DNA of 64,000 nt, taken from Labilibaculum sp. DW002 (lineage in GTDB: Bacteria; Bacteroidota; Bacteroidia; Bacteroidales; Marinifilaceae). Position 1 is the stretch's first letter. Each line of letters starts with the position of its first letter. The stretch covers positions 2,268,987-2,332,986 of the forward strand of contig NZ_JAKJSC010000001.1 of assembly GCF_029029525.1 (NCBI RefSeq), given 5' to 3'. Below the pieces are notes generated by a model. The model was given only the letters and a program-made list of their open reading frames with translations. It had not been told where the DNA came from and made no database searches. The position numbers and the translations under genes are program-made. Of this stretch, positions 25,449 to 33,642 are shown in pieces.

Positions 25449-26507
25449 ATGCTTAGTAACCAAATCATAGACTGGTATTTGCAGTATAAGCGTGATTTAC
25501 CATGGCGAAATACCTCAGATCCATACAAAATTTGGATTTCAGAAATCATGTTACAACAGACCAGAGTTGCTACTGCAACAGACTATTTTAATCGTTTTTT
25601 AAACCAATTTCCAACGGTATCTGACCTAGCTATGGCAGATGAACGTGAAGTTTTGAAGTTGTGGCAAGGATTAGGGTATTACTCCAGAGCTCGAAATTTG
25701 CATGCAACAGCTAAAATAATTCATACAGACTATAATGGTGTATTTCCTAATACATATAAAGACATATTAAAACTAAAAGGCATTGGGACCTATACAGCGG
25801 CGGCTATTTCTTCATTTGCATTTAATTTACCCTATGCAGCTTTAGATGGAAATGTATTTAGAGTTTTATCTAGAGTATATAGTATAGATAAACCTATAGA
25901 TACTGGTGAAGGGAAAAAATTTTTCCAAGAATTGGCAACAGAAACGATGGGAAATGCTCGTCCAGAAATTTACAACCAAGCAATTATTGAATTTGGAGCC
26001 TTGCAATGTACGCCTCGAACTCCGAACTGCGTAACTTGTCCAATACAAGCTAACTGTCTGGCTTTTGGGAATGGACAAGTAGATCAATTGCCTTTAAAAT
26101 CAAAACAAATTAAAACCAAAAATCGATATTTTTACTATTTGTTTCTATCTTGTGAAAATCGGTTTATTATTGAAAAGCGAGAAGGTAAAGACATTTGGAA
26201 GAACATGTATCAATACCCTTTAATTGAAAGCGATAAAGCAATTTCAACTAAAAAATTGTTGCAAACATCTAAATGGAAGGAGTTATTTGAGAATAAGGAA
26301 TTGGTAATTCAATCGATATGCGAAAATGTGGTGCATAAATTAAGCCATCAAAACCTTCACACCACTATAATCCATATCAATACAGACATCGATCAACTGA
26401 AGGAAATTAAGCCTTATCAGATTATTGATTCTTCTGAAATTGAAAACTACCCATTCCCTAAGCCCATTGAGAATCACATCAATGCGACATTTGAAAATAT
26501 TCCGTAA
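25449..26507 (+). CDS. mutY: A/G-specific adenine glycosylase MutY
   Basis: 352 residues. The catalytic Glu32 lies in ISEIMLQQTRV, the helix-hairpin-helix is LKGIGTYTAAA (109-118), and Asp133 lies in ALDGNVFRVLSR. The 4Fe-4S cluster ligands Cys187, Cys194, Cys197 and Cys203 have the standard C-x6-C-x2-C-x5-C spacing. The C-terminal third is the NUDIX-like domain that recognises 8-oxoguanine. It removes adenine mispaired with 8-oxoG. It heads the row mutY-ssb-gldE-gldD on the plus strand. Confidence 0.96.
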   Translation: MLSNQIIDWYLQYKRDLPWRNTSDPYKIWISEIMLQQTRVATATDYFNRFLNQFPTVSDLAMADEREVLKLWQGLGYYSRARNLHATAKIIHTDYNGVFPNTYKDILKLKGIGTYTAAAISSFAFNLPYAALDGNVFRVLSRVYSIDKPIDTGEGKKFFQELATETMGNARPEIYNQAIIEFGALQCTPRTPNCVTCPIQANCLAFGNGQVDQLPLKSKQIKTKNRYFYYLFLSCENRFIIEKREGKDIWKNMYQYPLIESDKAISTKKLLQTSKWKELFENKELVIQSICENVVHKLSHQNLHTTIIHINTDIDQLKEIKPYQIIDSSEIENYPFPKPIENHINATFENIP

Positions 26508-26573
26508 ATTTTATTATGATATAAATAAAAGTTTATATCTTTATAACTATTGTTAATTAAAAAATCAAAAAAT

Positions 26574-27002
26574 ATGTCAGTAAACAAAGTAATTCTTGTT
26601 GGTAACGTGGGTAAAGATCCTGAAGTAAAATACTTCGATGACAATGTTAGTGTTTGCAATTTTCCTTTGGCAACTAGCGAAACCTACACGAAAAACAACG
26701 AAAAAGTTACACAAACAGAGTGGCACAATATTGTTCTTTGGCGAGGACTAGCTAAAGTAGCAGAAGATTACGTTAAAAAAGGAATGCAATTGTACATTGA
26801 AGGTACTCTTCGAACTCGTTCTTGGGATGACAAGGATGGTAATAAGAAATACATTACAGAAATAATGGCTACCAACATGCAAATGTTAGGTCGAAAAGGT
26901 GATAACGAAGGTGCTTCCCAAAAAGCTAGCACAGAAGCTACTCAACCTAAAGCAACTGAAGAGGCTGCAACAAGCGAAGAAACAGATGATCTTCCATTCT
27001 AA
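26574..27002 (+). CDS. ssb: Single-stranded DNA-binding protein
   Basis: 142 residues from the ATG at 26574 (an in-frame TTG at 26550 is unlikely, since MSVNKVILVGNVGKDPEV is the conserved beginning). The OB fold covers about 1-105 (TEWHNIVLWRGLAKVAEDYVKKG, LYIEGTLRTRSW), then comes a low-complexity acidic linker and the conserved C-terminal tip DDLPF that recruits partner proteins. It lies 66 bp after mutY and 31 bp before gldE. Confidence 0.96.
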   Translation: MSVNKVILVGNVGKDPEVKYFDDNVSVCNFPLATSETYTKNNEKVTQTEWHNIVLWRGLAKVAEDYVKKGMQLYIEGTLRTRSWDDKDGNKKYITEIMATNMQMLGRKGDNEGASQKASTEATQPKATEEAATSEETDDLPF

Positions 27003-27033
27003 AAATTCTTCTGTAAATTAATTTATTGCAATA

Positions 27034-28365
27034 TTGGAAACTGAAGATTTTACGAACCTATTTTTAAGCAATACTGATATTGCTTTTTACCCTATTGATA
27101 TAAGTACCATTGTAAGTTTACTTATAATGGTACTTCTTTTGTTTTGCTCTGCTCTTATTTCTGGATCTGAGGTAGCATTTTTCTCACTTTCCCCTCAAAA
27201 TATTAATGAGCTTGAATCGGAAGAGAATCAAAAGAATCGTAGATTATTAAAACTGTTAAGAAAACCGGAACAATTACTGGCAACCATATTAATAGCCAAT
27301 AATTTTGTAAACATTGGAATCGTAATCCTATCAAGCTTTATTACCAATTCGCTTGTCGATTTTTCGAATGCTCCTACTCTTGGATTTGTAGTTCAAGTTG
27401 TGGTCATTACCTTTCTATTGCTTCTTTTTGGAGAAATCATTCCTAAGGTATATGCAACGCAAACATCTGTACGATTCTCCAAATTCATGGCTTTTCCTCT
27501 TTTTTATTTAGAGAAGTTATTCCGTCCTCTTTCTATCATTTTAATTAAATCAACTTCGATTGTAAACAAGAGTATTTCTAAAAAACAGAACATTTCGATG
27601 GTTGATCTTTCACAGGCACTTGAATTAACAGCCGATGAAATATCTGAAGAAATGGAAATTCTGGAAGGAATTGTAAACTTTGGTAATATTAATGTAGAAG
27701 AAATAATGATCTCCAGAGTTGATGCCATCGCTGTGGATCTGAAAACCAATTTTAGCAAAGTAAAATCAGTAATTATAGAGTCAGGATTTTCGCGAATTCC
27801 TGTTTTTGACGATAGCTTCGATAACGTAAAAGGAATATTGTACGTTAAAGATTTACTTCCTCATCATCACAAAGCAAATACGTTTCGTTGGCAATCCATC
27901 ATTCGTCCTCCCTACTATGTTCCGGAAACGAAAAAAATTAATGACTTACTGGAAGAATTTCAGACGCAAAAAAACCACATGGCAATTGTTGTTGATGAAT
28001 ATGGTGGAACATCTGGAATTATTACAATGGAAGATATTCTGGAAGAAATTGTTGGTGATATTACAGATGAATCGGATGATGAAAAAGCTACTTATACTTT
28101 AGAAAAAGATGGCTCTTACCTATTCGAAGGAAAAACGTTATTAAATGATTTTTTTAAAATTGTTGATACTGAAGCTGATATTTTTGAATCAATAAAAGGC
28201 GATGCCGATACTTTAGCCGGTCTTCTTCTTGAGATTAAAGGTGAAATTCCACAAAAGAAAGAAATGTTTAAATATCAGAATCATCAGTTTATTGTTGAGG
28301 CTGTTGATAACAGACGAATTAAAAAAATTCGTTTTATTCCACCAAAAGTCAATTCGAAAAATTAA
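27034..28365 (+). CDS. gldE: Gliding motility-associated protein GldE, HlyC/CorC-type membrane protein
   Basis: 443 residues from a TTG start; no ATG gives a complete N-terminus. An N-terminal DUF21 membrane region with about four hydrophobic segments (MVLLLFCSALISGSEVAFFSL, ILIANNFVNIGIVIL, VVVITFLLLLFGEIIPKV) is followed by paired CBS domains (about 200-325, ILYVKDLLP, MAIVVDEYGGTSGIITMEDILEEIVGDI) and a CorC_HlyC transporter-associated domain. The position between ssb and gldD is the one known from gliding Flavobacteriia. GldE works with GldD in type IX secretion and gliding in those organisms. The cation transport implied by the family is not shown. Confidence 0.9.
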   Translation: METEDFTNLFLSNTDIAFYPIDISTIVSLLIMVLLLFCSALISGSEVAFFSLSPQNINELESEENQKNRRLLKLLRKPEQLLATILIANNFVNIGIVILSSFITNSLVDFSNAPTLGFVVQVVVITFLLLLFGEIIPKVYATQTSVRFSKFMAFPLFYLEKLFRPLSIILIKSTSIVNKSISKKQNISMVDLSQALELTADEISEEMEILEGIVNFGNINVEEIMISRVDAIAVDLKTNFSKVKSVIIESGFSRIPVFDDSFDNVKGILYVKDLLPHHHKANTFRWQSIIRPPYYVPETKKINDLLEEFQTQKNHMAIVVDEYGGTSGIITMEDILEEIVGDITDESDDEKATYTLEKDGSYLFEGKTLLNDFFKIVDTEADIFESIKGDADTLAGLLLEIKGEIPQKKEMFKYQNHQFIVEAVDNRRIKKIRFIPPKVNSKN

Positions 28366-28425
28366 TTTCGTAATAACAAACCTACAAATTGCATTATTCT
28401 TTTGTTTGAATTCAATCCTGTAATT

Positions 28426-29007
28426 ATGAAATTTAATCGCCTAACTATATTTTTTCTACTAAGCGCATTCACTTTAGTCCTTTTGGGATGTAAAGAAAAG
28501 TATACTCCAAAGCCTAAGGCATATTATCGTATCGAATTTCCTGAAAAGGAATACCAGAATTGGAATGAATCAGCTCCTTTTAGCTTTGATCACCTCAACA
28601 TTTCAACAGTTGAAAAAGATAAAGGTAAGGGAACCGAACAATATTGGTTTAATCTTCAATATCCAACTTATCATGCGACCATACACCTTAGCTATAAAAA
28701 TGTAAGTGGTAATCTGGAAGAGTACCTTGAAGATTCACGAAAAATGGCTTACAAACATTCAATCGTAGCTGATGCCATTGCCGAGCAGGTTTATTTTAAT
28801 CCTGAAGAAAAAGTATACGGAATGGTTTATCGAATAAAAGGAAATGCTGCTTCTTCTCTTCAATTTGTTGCTACTGATAGCACAAAACATTTTTTAAGAG
28901 GCGCACTTTATTTTCAAGAGCATCCCAATCAAGATTCTCTTGCTCCTGTTATTAAATACATCGATAAAGATGTTGTTCGTCTTTTGGAAACTTTAAAGTG
29001 GAAATAA
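28426..29007 (+). CDS. gldD: Gliding motility lipoprotein GldD
   Basis: 193 residues from the ATG at 28426; a longer frame from 28402 would put eight residues before the signal peptide. The lipoprotein signal ends in LVLLGC (Cys22), followed by KEKYTPKPKAYYRIEFPEKEYQNW, the conserved beginning of mature GldD. The family is part of the Gld set needed for type IX secretion and surface gliding in Bacteroidota, and is often kept in non-gliding relatives. It lies 60 bp downstream of gldE, which supports the call. Confidence 0.93.
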   Translation: MKFNRLTIFFLLSAFTLVLLGCKEKYTPKPKAYYRIEFPEKEYQNWNESAPFSFDHLNISTVEKDKGKGTEQYWFNLQYPTYHATIHLSYKNVSGNLEEYLEDSRKMAYKHSIVADAIAEQVYFNPEEKVYGMVYRIKGNAASSLQFVATDSTKHFLRGALYFQEHPNQDSLAPVIKYIDKDVVRLLETLKWK

Positions 29008-29018
29008 GCTAAGTCGTT

Positions 29019-29660
29019 ATGCCAATCTGCCAACAATTAGATATAAATAAGGATTGTACTTTACTTATTTGGAATGTAAGTGAACCTTTAGATGAATTGC
29101 TGCAACAAGTAACTTTAACTATTGATGAACAAGCTAAGCTTAATTCATTTGGAAGTAAGTCTCGCAAATTAGAATTTGTTGCAACTCGATGTTTAGTGCA
29201 ATTAAGCTTGGGAGCAGATGTGAGAATAATGAATGATGAACACGGTAAACCTCATCTTCTTAATTCTGATCTTGCAATCAGCATTTCTCATACCAAATCC
29301 TACGTTGGCATTCTTTTAGGAAAGAATCATTCTGTTGCTCTAGATATGGAATACCTATCGGATCGTGTTGAACGAATCGCTTCTCGCTTTTTATCCGAAA
29401 AGGAATTAAATAGCATCGCAAATGAGAATAGAATATTGCATTTATACCAACACTGGTGTGCTAAAGAATGTCTGATTAAACTCTATGGTAAAAAGGATGT
29501 TCATTTAATAGACGAACTTAAAGTTGATCCTTTTTCTCCTAGTGATATTTCATTTACAGGTGAAGTTTGCAGATTAGATTTTTCGGAAAAATATACTTTT
29601 CAATTCTTGCAGTTCGATGGACAGCTTTTGGTTTATGCCACAAAAAAAGCTAGCAATTAA
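29019..29660 (+). CDS. 4'-phosphopantetheinyl transferase (Sfp type)
   Basis: 213 residues. The two PPTase motifs are present: ALDMEY (Asp109, Glu111) for magnesium binding and WCAKECLIKLYGK (Trp146 to Lys158), the WxxKEA-type motif. The enzyme moves the phosphopantetheine arm of coenzyme A onto carrier proteins. The Sfp-like length suggests a broad carrier range, perhaps aryl polyene or fatty-acid synthesis clusters elsewhere. It is 11 bp after gldD and probably co-transcribed. Confidence 0.9.
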   Translation: MPICQQLDINKDCTLLIWNVSEPLDELLQQVTLTIDEQAKLNSFGSKSRKLEFVATRCLVQLSLGADVRIMNDEHGKPHLLNSDLAISISHTKSYVGILLGKNHSVALDMEYLSDRVERIASRFLSEKELNSIANENRILHLYQHWCAKECLIKLYGKKDVHLIDELKVDPFSPSDISFTGEVCRLDFSEKYTFQFLQFDGQLLVYATKKASN

Positions 29661-29672
29661 TATTACTAGCTT
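29647..29672. terminator. Terminator after the phosphopantetheinyl transferase gene
   Basis: AAGCTAG / CTAGCTT stem with a 12-nt loop that can partly pair further, overlapping the stop codon, followed by TCCTTTCGTTTTTTTG. It lies between convergent genes. Confidence 0.7.
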
Positions 29673-29691
29673 CCTTTCGTTTTTTTGTTTC

Positions 29692-31320
29692 CTATTGAAT
29701 TAATTCTTCTATTGGATTTCCATCACATCCTGATGGAATTGAAATGTTCAAGAAGCTAGAAATGGTAGGAACAATATCTTCTATTAATATAGATCTTGAA
29801 ATCGTTGCTCTTTTAATTTTCCAGCCATACCAAAACAGTGGAACCTGATTTGTATAGGAGTATTGCGCTATTTGATCTCGTTCATCCTTTACTTTATGCA
29901 TCCAACCTGGCTCTAAAGTAATCATCACATCACCCGAGCGTTTTTGATTAAAAGAGCGCTGAACCTTTTGCAAAATACCATGCGTGTAATTGGCATTAAC
30001 CAAACTATTAGCTGTAGTTGTTGTTGCAACACCTGTAAATTGAATTAAAAAACTAGCTGCTTTTACCTGTAAATCGATTACTGAAAGCTTCGAATCTTCA
30101 ATTAACTGATGGTTCAAATAAATTTGCTGAGAATCATATCCTAAAATCCATTCTCCATTTCCATATAAAATATTGAAGTACGATTTTAAAAGTGCGATTG
30201 CATTATAAGTACTAAAATATCCATTAGGTATGTTTTGCTTCGTTAAATTTTCTGGTGTATAATTTGCCGATTGATCTGCTGTGACAAAAAGCAATACATT
30301 TTCCATTCCAATTTGTTCATCTAAAAAATTAAGAAAATGTTCTATTTCTTGATCTAAACGAATAAAATTATCAACCATCTCTGGAGCAAAAGGTGATAAT
30401 TCTCTATGCTTTTGATCCAAACAAGAAAAGGTCATCGCTAAAAAATCAGCATCGTCATCTTTTCCCAAATTCTCATTTATAATTGAAGCAATGGCAAAAT
30501 CTTTAACCAACATATTACCAAAAGGTGTTGATTTAATTGCCTTGTAACCACGTTCTCTTTTTTCTTTATTTAAATCGTAGAAAAACTCATTGTTCAAACC
30601 TACTTTTCCAAGTAATTTATCCGATGAACTAGGTGCTTTTCCACCATCAAACGGCGTCCAAACTCTATTTAAATAAAAATCAGCAAATTTTTTCTCATTG
30701 AATTCATTCACCCAATTGTATAGTGTATCCTGATAATAACTAGAAGTGATAAATTTTCCTGAAAGATCATCCATCCAATAAGCTCCATCCGCCGCATGTC
30801 CTGCTGAATACAAAGCTGATTCACAATTTAAGGCAACACCTACAACCCTTGAATGAGTATTAAACAATTTAATTTCATCGCCCAATGTAGATGCTAACAA
30901 TTTTTTAGGAGAGCTGCCTTTTTCCTTCGATTTTATCCCAACCAGTTTTTCCTGTGCATCTTCCTTAGCCATTTCTAGTTCGCCAGAAAGTCTACTGTAC
31001 CATCCGTTGGAAACAATTCCATGATAAGCTGGAGGTGTTCCTGTAAAAATAGAGGCATGATCTGGCCCTGTTTGGGAATATAGGTAACTGAATTTAGCAT
31101 TTTTGCAATAAGTTCCCTGATTCATCAATCGCTTAAAACCACCATCACTTAGCAAGTTTGAATAGCGAAAGAAATAATCTGATCGTAGATGATCAATTAC
31201 GATTCCAACAACAAGCTTTGGTTTTTCCGATGGTATTTTTCTTGTTCTTTGAGCATTTGAAAATTGCACTGTAAGCAGTAATACTAAAAATATAAGGGTC
31301 CCAAATCTTTTACTCATCAT
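29692..31320 (-). CDS. PafA-like alkaline phosphatase superfamily protein, probably catalytically impaired
   Basis: 542 residues from the ATG at 31320, which opens a clean signal peptide (ending SNAQ); the frame extends 40 residues further up but without sense. The fold is the nucleotide pyrophosphatase/PafA type: Asp43 in VIDHLRSDY, nucleophile Thr84 in SQTGPDHASIFTG, Asn105, and TSSYY. But other PafA active-site positions are changed: the SLKDR segment reads ALNCE (162-166), DH of the metal pair is Asp349-Gln350, the D-x3-H pair is compressed to Asp302-x2-His305, and the late metal-binding His is replaced near 486. It may be a pseudoenzyme. It lies downstream of DUF190 and crcB genes with a divergent-looking gap. 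Confidence 0.8.
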   Translation of the reverse strand: MMSKRFGTLIFLVLLLTVQFSNAQRTRKIPSEKPKLVVGIVIDHLRSDYFFRYSNLLSDGGFKRLMNQGTYCKNAKFSYLYSQTGPDHASIFTGTPPAYHGIVSNGWYSRLSGELEMAKEDAQEKLVGIKSKEKGSSPKKLLASTLGDEIKLFNTHSRVVGVALNCESALYSAGHAADGAYWMDDLSGKFITSSYYQDTLYNWVNEFNEKKFADFYLNRVWTPFDGGKAPSSSDKLLGKVGLNNEFFYDLNKEKRERGYKAIKSTPFGNMLVKDFAIASIINENLGKDDDADFLAMTFSCLDQKHRELSPFAPEMVDNFIRLDQEIEHFLNFLDEQIGMENVLLFVTADQSANYTPENLTKQNIPNGYFSTYNAIALLKSYFNILYGNGEWILGYDSQQIYLNHQLIEDSKLSVIDLQVKAASFLIQFTGVATTTTANSLVNANYTHGILQKVQRSFNQKRSGDVMITLEPGWMHKVKDERDQIAQYSYTNQVPLFWYGWKIKRATISRSILIEDIVPTISSFLNISIPSGCDGNPIEELIQ

Positions 31321-31445
31321 CAATCTTGTTGCGGTTTTAATTCTTCGCCACAAATATAATGGATTCGAATTGATTAAAAAGTAATTGGACTTTGATATAT
31401 TGGATTCTTTTAACGGCCAGAATAAAAAGAAATCGCTCAATTCAA

Positions 31446-31796
31446 TTATTTACTCTGAGCTTGATAGCGAATTACATCAACTTGTTCCATAGTAATCATT
31501 CCTCCACCTCCCGATTTTTCAATCAGTAATTCAAGAATGTGCAAATAGCCATTTACTTTATCTTCGGAGTCAACAATTTCTATTATAATTGGCAAATCAT
31601 CCGATAAGCTGAAAATCTTAGAGGTATGTATTCGTGAATTGGCTCCATAAGACATGATACCCCTATGAACCGTTGCTCCTGCTAATCCATATTTCTTTGC
31701 TCCATAAACAATTGCCTCGTACAATGGTCTTTGGTAAACACGATCTGCTTCACCAACAAATACACGTAATAACTTTGCTTTCCCCTTCAATCTCAT
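31446..31796 (-). CDS. DUF190 domain protein
   Basis: 116 residues, the full length of the DUF190 family, with KAKLLRVFVGEADRVYQRPLYEAIVYGAKKYGLAGATVHRGIMSYG at the start (conserved R-x-L-Y-E and the GxxGATVxRGxxGxG-like stretch). DUF190 proteins are cytoplasmic, related in fold to PII-like regulators, and very often encoded beside CrcB fluoride channels, as here (54 bp downstream of crcB). A regulatory role on fluoride export has been suggested, not proven. Confidence 0.9.
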   Translation of the reverse strand: MRLKGKAKLLRVFVGEADRVYQRPLYEAIVYGAKKYGLAGATVHRGIMSYGANSRIHTSKIFSLSDDLPIIIEIVDSEDKVNGYLHILELLIEKSGGGGMITMEQVDVIRYQAQSK

Positions 31797-31850
31797 ATCG
31801 CCAATTTTGGTTGCTCCGATAGGAGAATCAAGAAAAACTTGAATTACTAC

Positions 31851-32228
31851 CTAAAACAACTTGTGAATTTGTGTGCCGAAGTAAACTGCCAATAGCCCTA
31901 AGAATACGCTTCCTCCCACATATATAGAAAGATACAAAAATCCGCTATCTTTTAAAAGGTTCAGATTATCAAAAGCAAATGAAGAAAAAGTGGTAAAACC
32001 ACCACAAAAACCTACCGTAAGAAACATTCTCATTTCAGGGCTAACAAGATTGTCGCGTTCGGCTAAAGAATAAATTACTCCAATAATAAAACTACCTACA
32101 ATATTTACAGTCATTGTTCCAATGGGGAAAATGGTGTCGAAAAGACGATGTAATCCTTGTCCAACCAAATATCGGGATACACTTCCTAAAAATCCTCCCA
32201 ATCCGATTAACAACATTGTACGAAGCAT
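31851..32228 (-). CDS. crcB: Fluoride channel CrcB/Fluc
   Basis: 125 residues with four hydrophobic segments. Fluc signatures are present: GGFLGSVSRYLVGQ, GTMTVNIVGSFIIGV with the conserved Asn, and GFCGGFTTFSSFAFDN with the phenylalanine box and the sodium-binding TTFS. It exports fluoride as a dual-topology dimer. It lies upstream of DUF190 on the same strand. I looked for the crcB fluoride riboswitch in the 135 bp upstream and saw no match. Confidence 0.95.
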   Translation of the reverse strand: MLRTMLLIGLGGFLGSVSRYLVGQGLHRLFDTIFPIGTMTVNIVGSFIIGVIYSLAERDNLVSPEMRMFLTVGFCGGFTTFSSFAFDNLNLLKDSGFLYLSIYVGGSVFLGLLAVYFGTQIHKLF

Positions 32229-32316
32229 GCGGTATAGATAATAAAATGAATAATTTAAAAATTAGTAACAAGTATAAAGATACTATTCTTGAGTAATATC
32301 AAAAATGTCAAAAAAA

Positions 32317-32341
32317 ATGGCTGTTCAAATTGAACAGCCAT
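32317..32341 (-). terminator. Rho-independent terminator of ychF
   Basis: A perfect 10-bp stem ATGGCTGTTC / GAACAGCCAT with a 5-nt loop, followed on the minus strand by six or more T residues. It begins 23 bp after the ychF stop codon. Confidence 0.93.
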
Positions 32342-32363
32342 CTATATTTTTTATTCGAATCAA

Positions 32364-33464
32364 TTATACATTGAAACGGAAATGCATAATATCACCATCC
32401 TGAACGACATATTCTTTCCCTTCTACATTCATTTTACCAGCTTCTTTACAAGCATTTTCAGATCCTAAGTTAGAGAAGTCTTCGTATTTGATAACCTCTG
32501 CACGAATAAATCCTTTCTCGAAATCAGTGTGAATAACTCCGGCAGCCTGAGGAGCTTTAGCACCTTTAGGATAAGTCCACGATCTAACTTCTTTAACACC
32601 TGCAGTAAAATAGGTTTCAAGTTCAAGAAGGCTAAATGCAGCTTTAATTAGCTTATTAACTCCTGGCTCTTCAAGACCAAGATCCTCCAGGAACATTTGT
32701 TTTTCTTCGTATGATTCTAGTTCTGCAATATCAGCTTCAATACCAGCACCTACAATTAAAACTTCGGCATTTTCATCTTTTACAGCTTCTTTAACAGCTT
32801 CAACGTGAACATTCCCATTTGTTACAGATGCTTCGTCAACATTACAAACGTATAGTACAGGTTTTGTTGTTAATAAATGAAGATCTTTTGTTACCAGTTC
32901 CTCAGCTTCACTAAGTTCTACTACTCGAGCTGATTTACCTTGCATTAAGACTTCCTGATAACGCTCAAGAACCTCAACTAATTTTTTAGCTTCAGGGTTT
33001 TTACCAACTTTCGCAAGTTTCGCAGCTTTTTGCAATCTTGTTTCTACAGTCTCAAGATCTTTTAACTGCAATTCCATATCAATGGTTTCTTTGTCACGAA
33101 TTGGATCAACCGAACCATCTACGTGGACAATGTTTCCATCTTCGAAACAACGTAAAACGTGAATAATTGCATTGGTTTCACGAATATTTGTTAAGAATTT
33201 ATTTCCTAATCCTTCACCTTTACTAGCACCTTTTACCAATCCAGCTATATCAACAATCTCCATTACTGAAGGCTGCACCTTTTGTGGCTGTACCAATTCT
33301 GTTAATCTGATCAAACGGTCATCAGGTATAGTAATTACACCTACATTAGGCTCGATAGTACAAAAAGGGAAATTTGCCGACTGTGCTTTTGCATTCGACA
33401 AACAATTAAACAAAGTGGATTTTCCAACATTTGGTAATCCAACGATTCCACACTGTAATGCCAT
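32364..33464 (-). CDS. ychF: Ribosome-binding ATPase YchF/OLA1
   Basis: 366 residues. G1 is GLPNVGKST (8-16), G3 is DIAGLVKGAS (about 67-76) and the G4-like motif is CNVDE. The C-terminal TGS domain includes the TYFTAGVKEVRSW, FEKGFIRAEV and VQDGDIMHFRFNV segments. Full length for the family. YchF binds the large subunit and hydrolyses ATP rather than GTP; it is linked to stress and translation initiation control. Monocistronic with its own promoter and terminator. Confidence 0.96.
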   Translation of the reverse strand: MALQCGIVGLPNVGKSTLFNCLSNAKAQSANFPFCTIEPNVGVITIPDDRLIRLTELVQPQKVQPSVMEIVDIAGLVKGASKGEGLGNKFLTNIRETNAIIHVLRCFEDGNIVHVDGSVDPIRDKETIDMELQLKDLETVETRLQKAAKLAKVGKNPEAKKLVEVLERYQEVLMQGKSARVVELSEAEELVTKDLHLLTTKPVLYVCNVDEASVTNGNVHVEAVKEAVKDENAEVLIVGAGIEADIAELESYEEKQMFLEDLGLEEPGVNKLIKAAFSLLELETYFTAGVKEVRSWTYPKGAKAPQAAGVIHTDFEKGFIRAEVIKYEDFSNLGSENACKEAGKMNVEGKEYVVQDGDIMHFRFNV

Positions 33465-33508
33465 GTTATATTTTATTTATTAATTTGCTGAGTTTCAAAA
33501 AATCTGTG

Positions 33509-33539
33509 CAAAAGTACATTTAAAATTTCGATGTGCCAA
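33509..33539 (-). promoter_or_regulatory. Promoter of ychF, Bacteroidota consensus
   Basis: On the minus strand TTG (33539-33537) is followed after 20 nt by TACTTTTG (33516-33509), matching the -33 TTG and -7 TAnnTTTG elements of Bacteroidota sigma-ABfr promoters. The leader is about 45 nt before the ychF ATG. Confidence 0.6.
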
Positions 33540-33642
33540 TTTTCGTGATTTTTCTAATTAATAATTGTTAATAAATCACAATCAAAAGAAGTTCTAAAAT
33601 TCATTCCTTATCTTATTAGTAGATTTAAGAAACAAGAATAAA

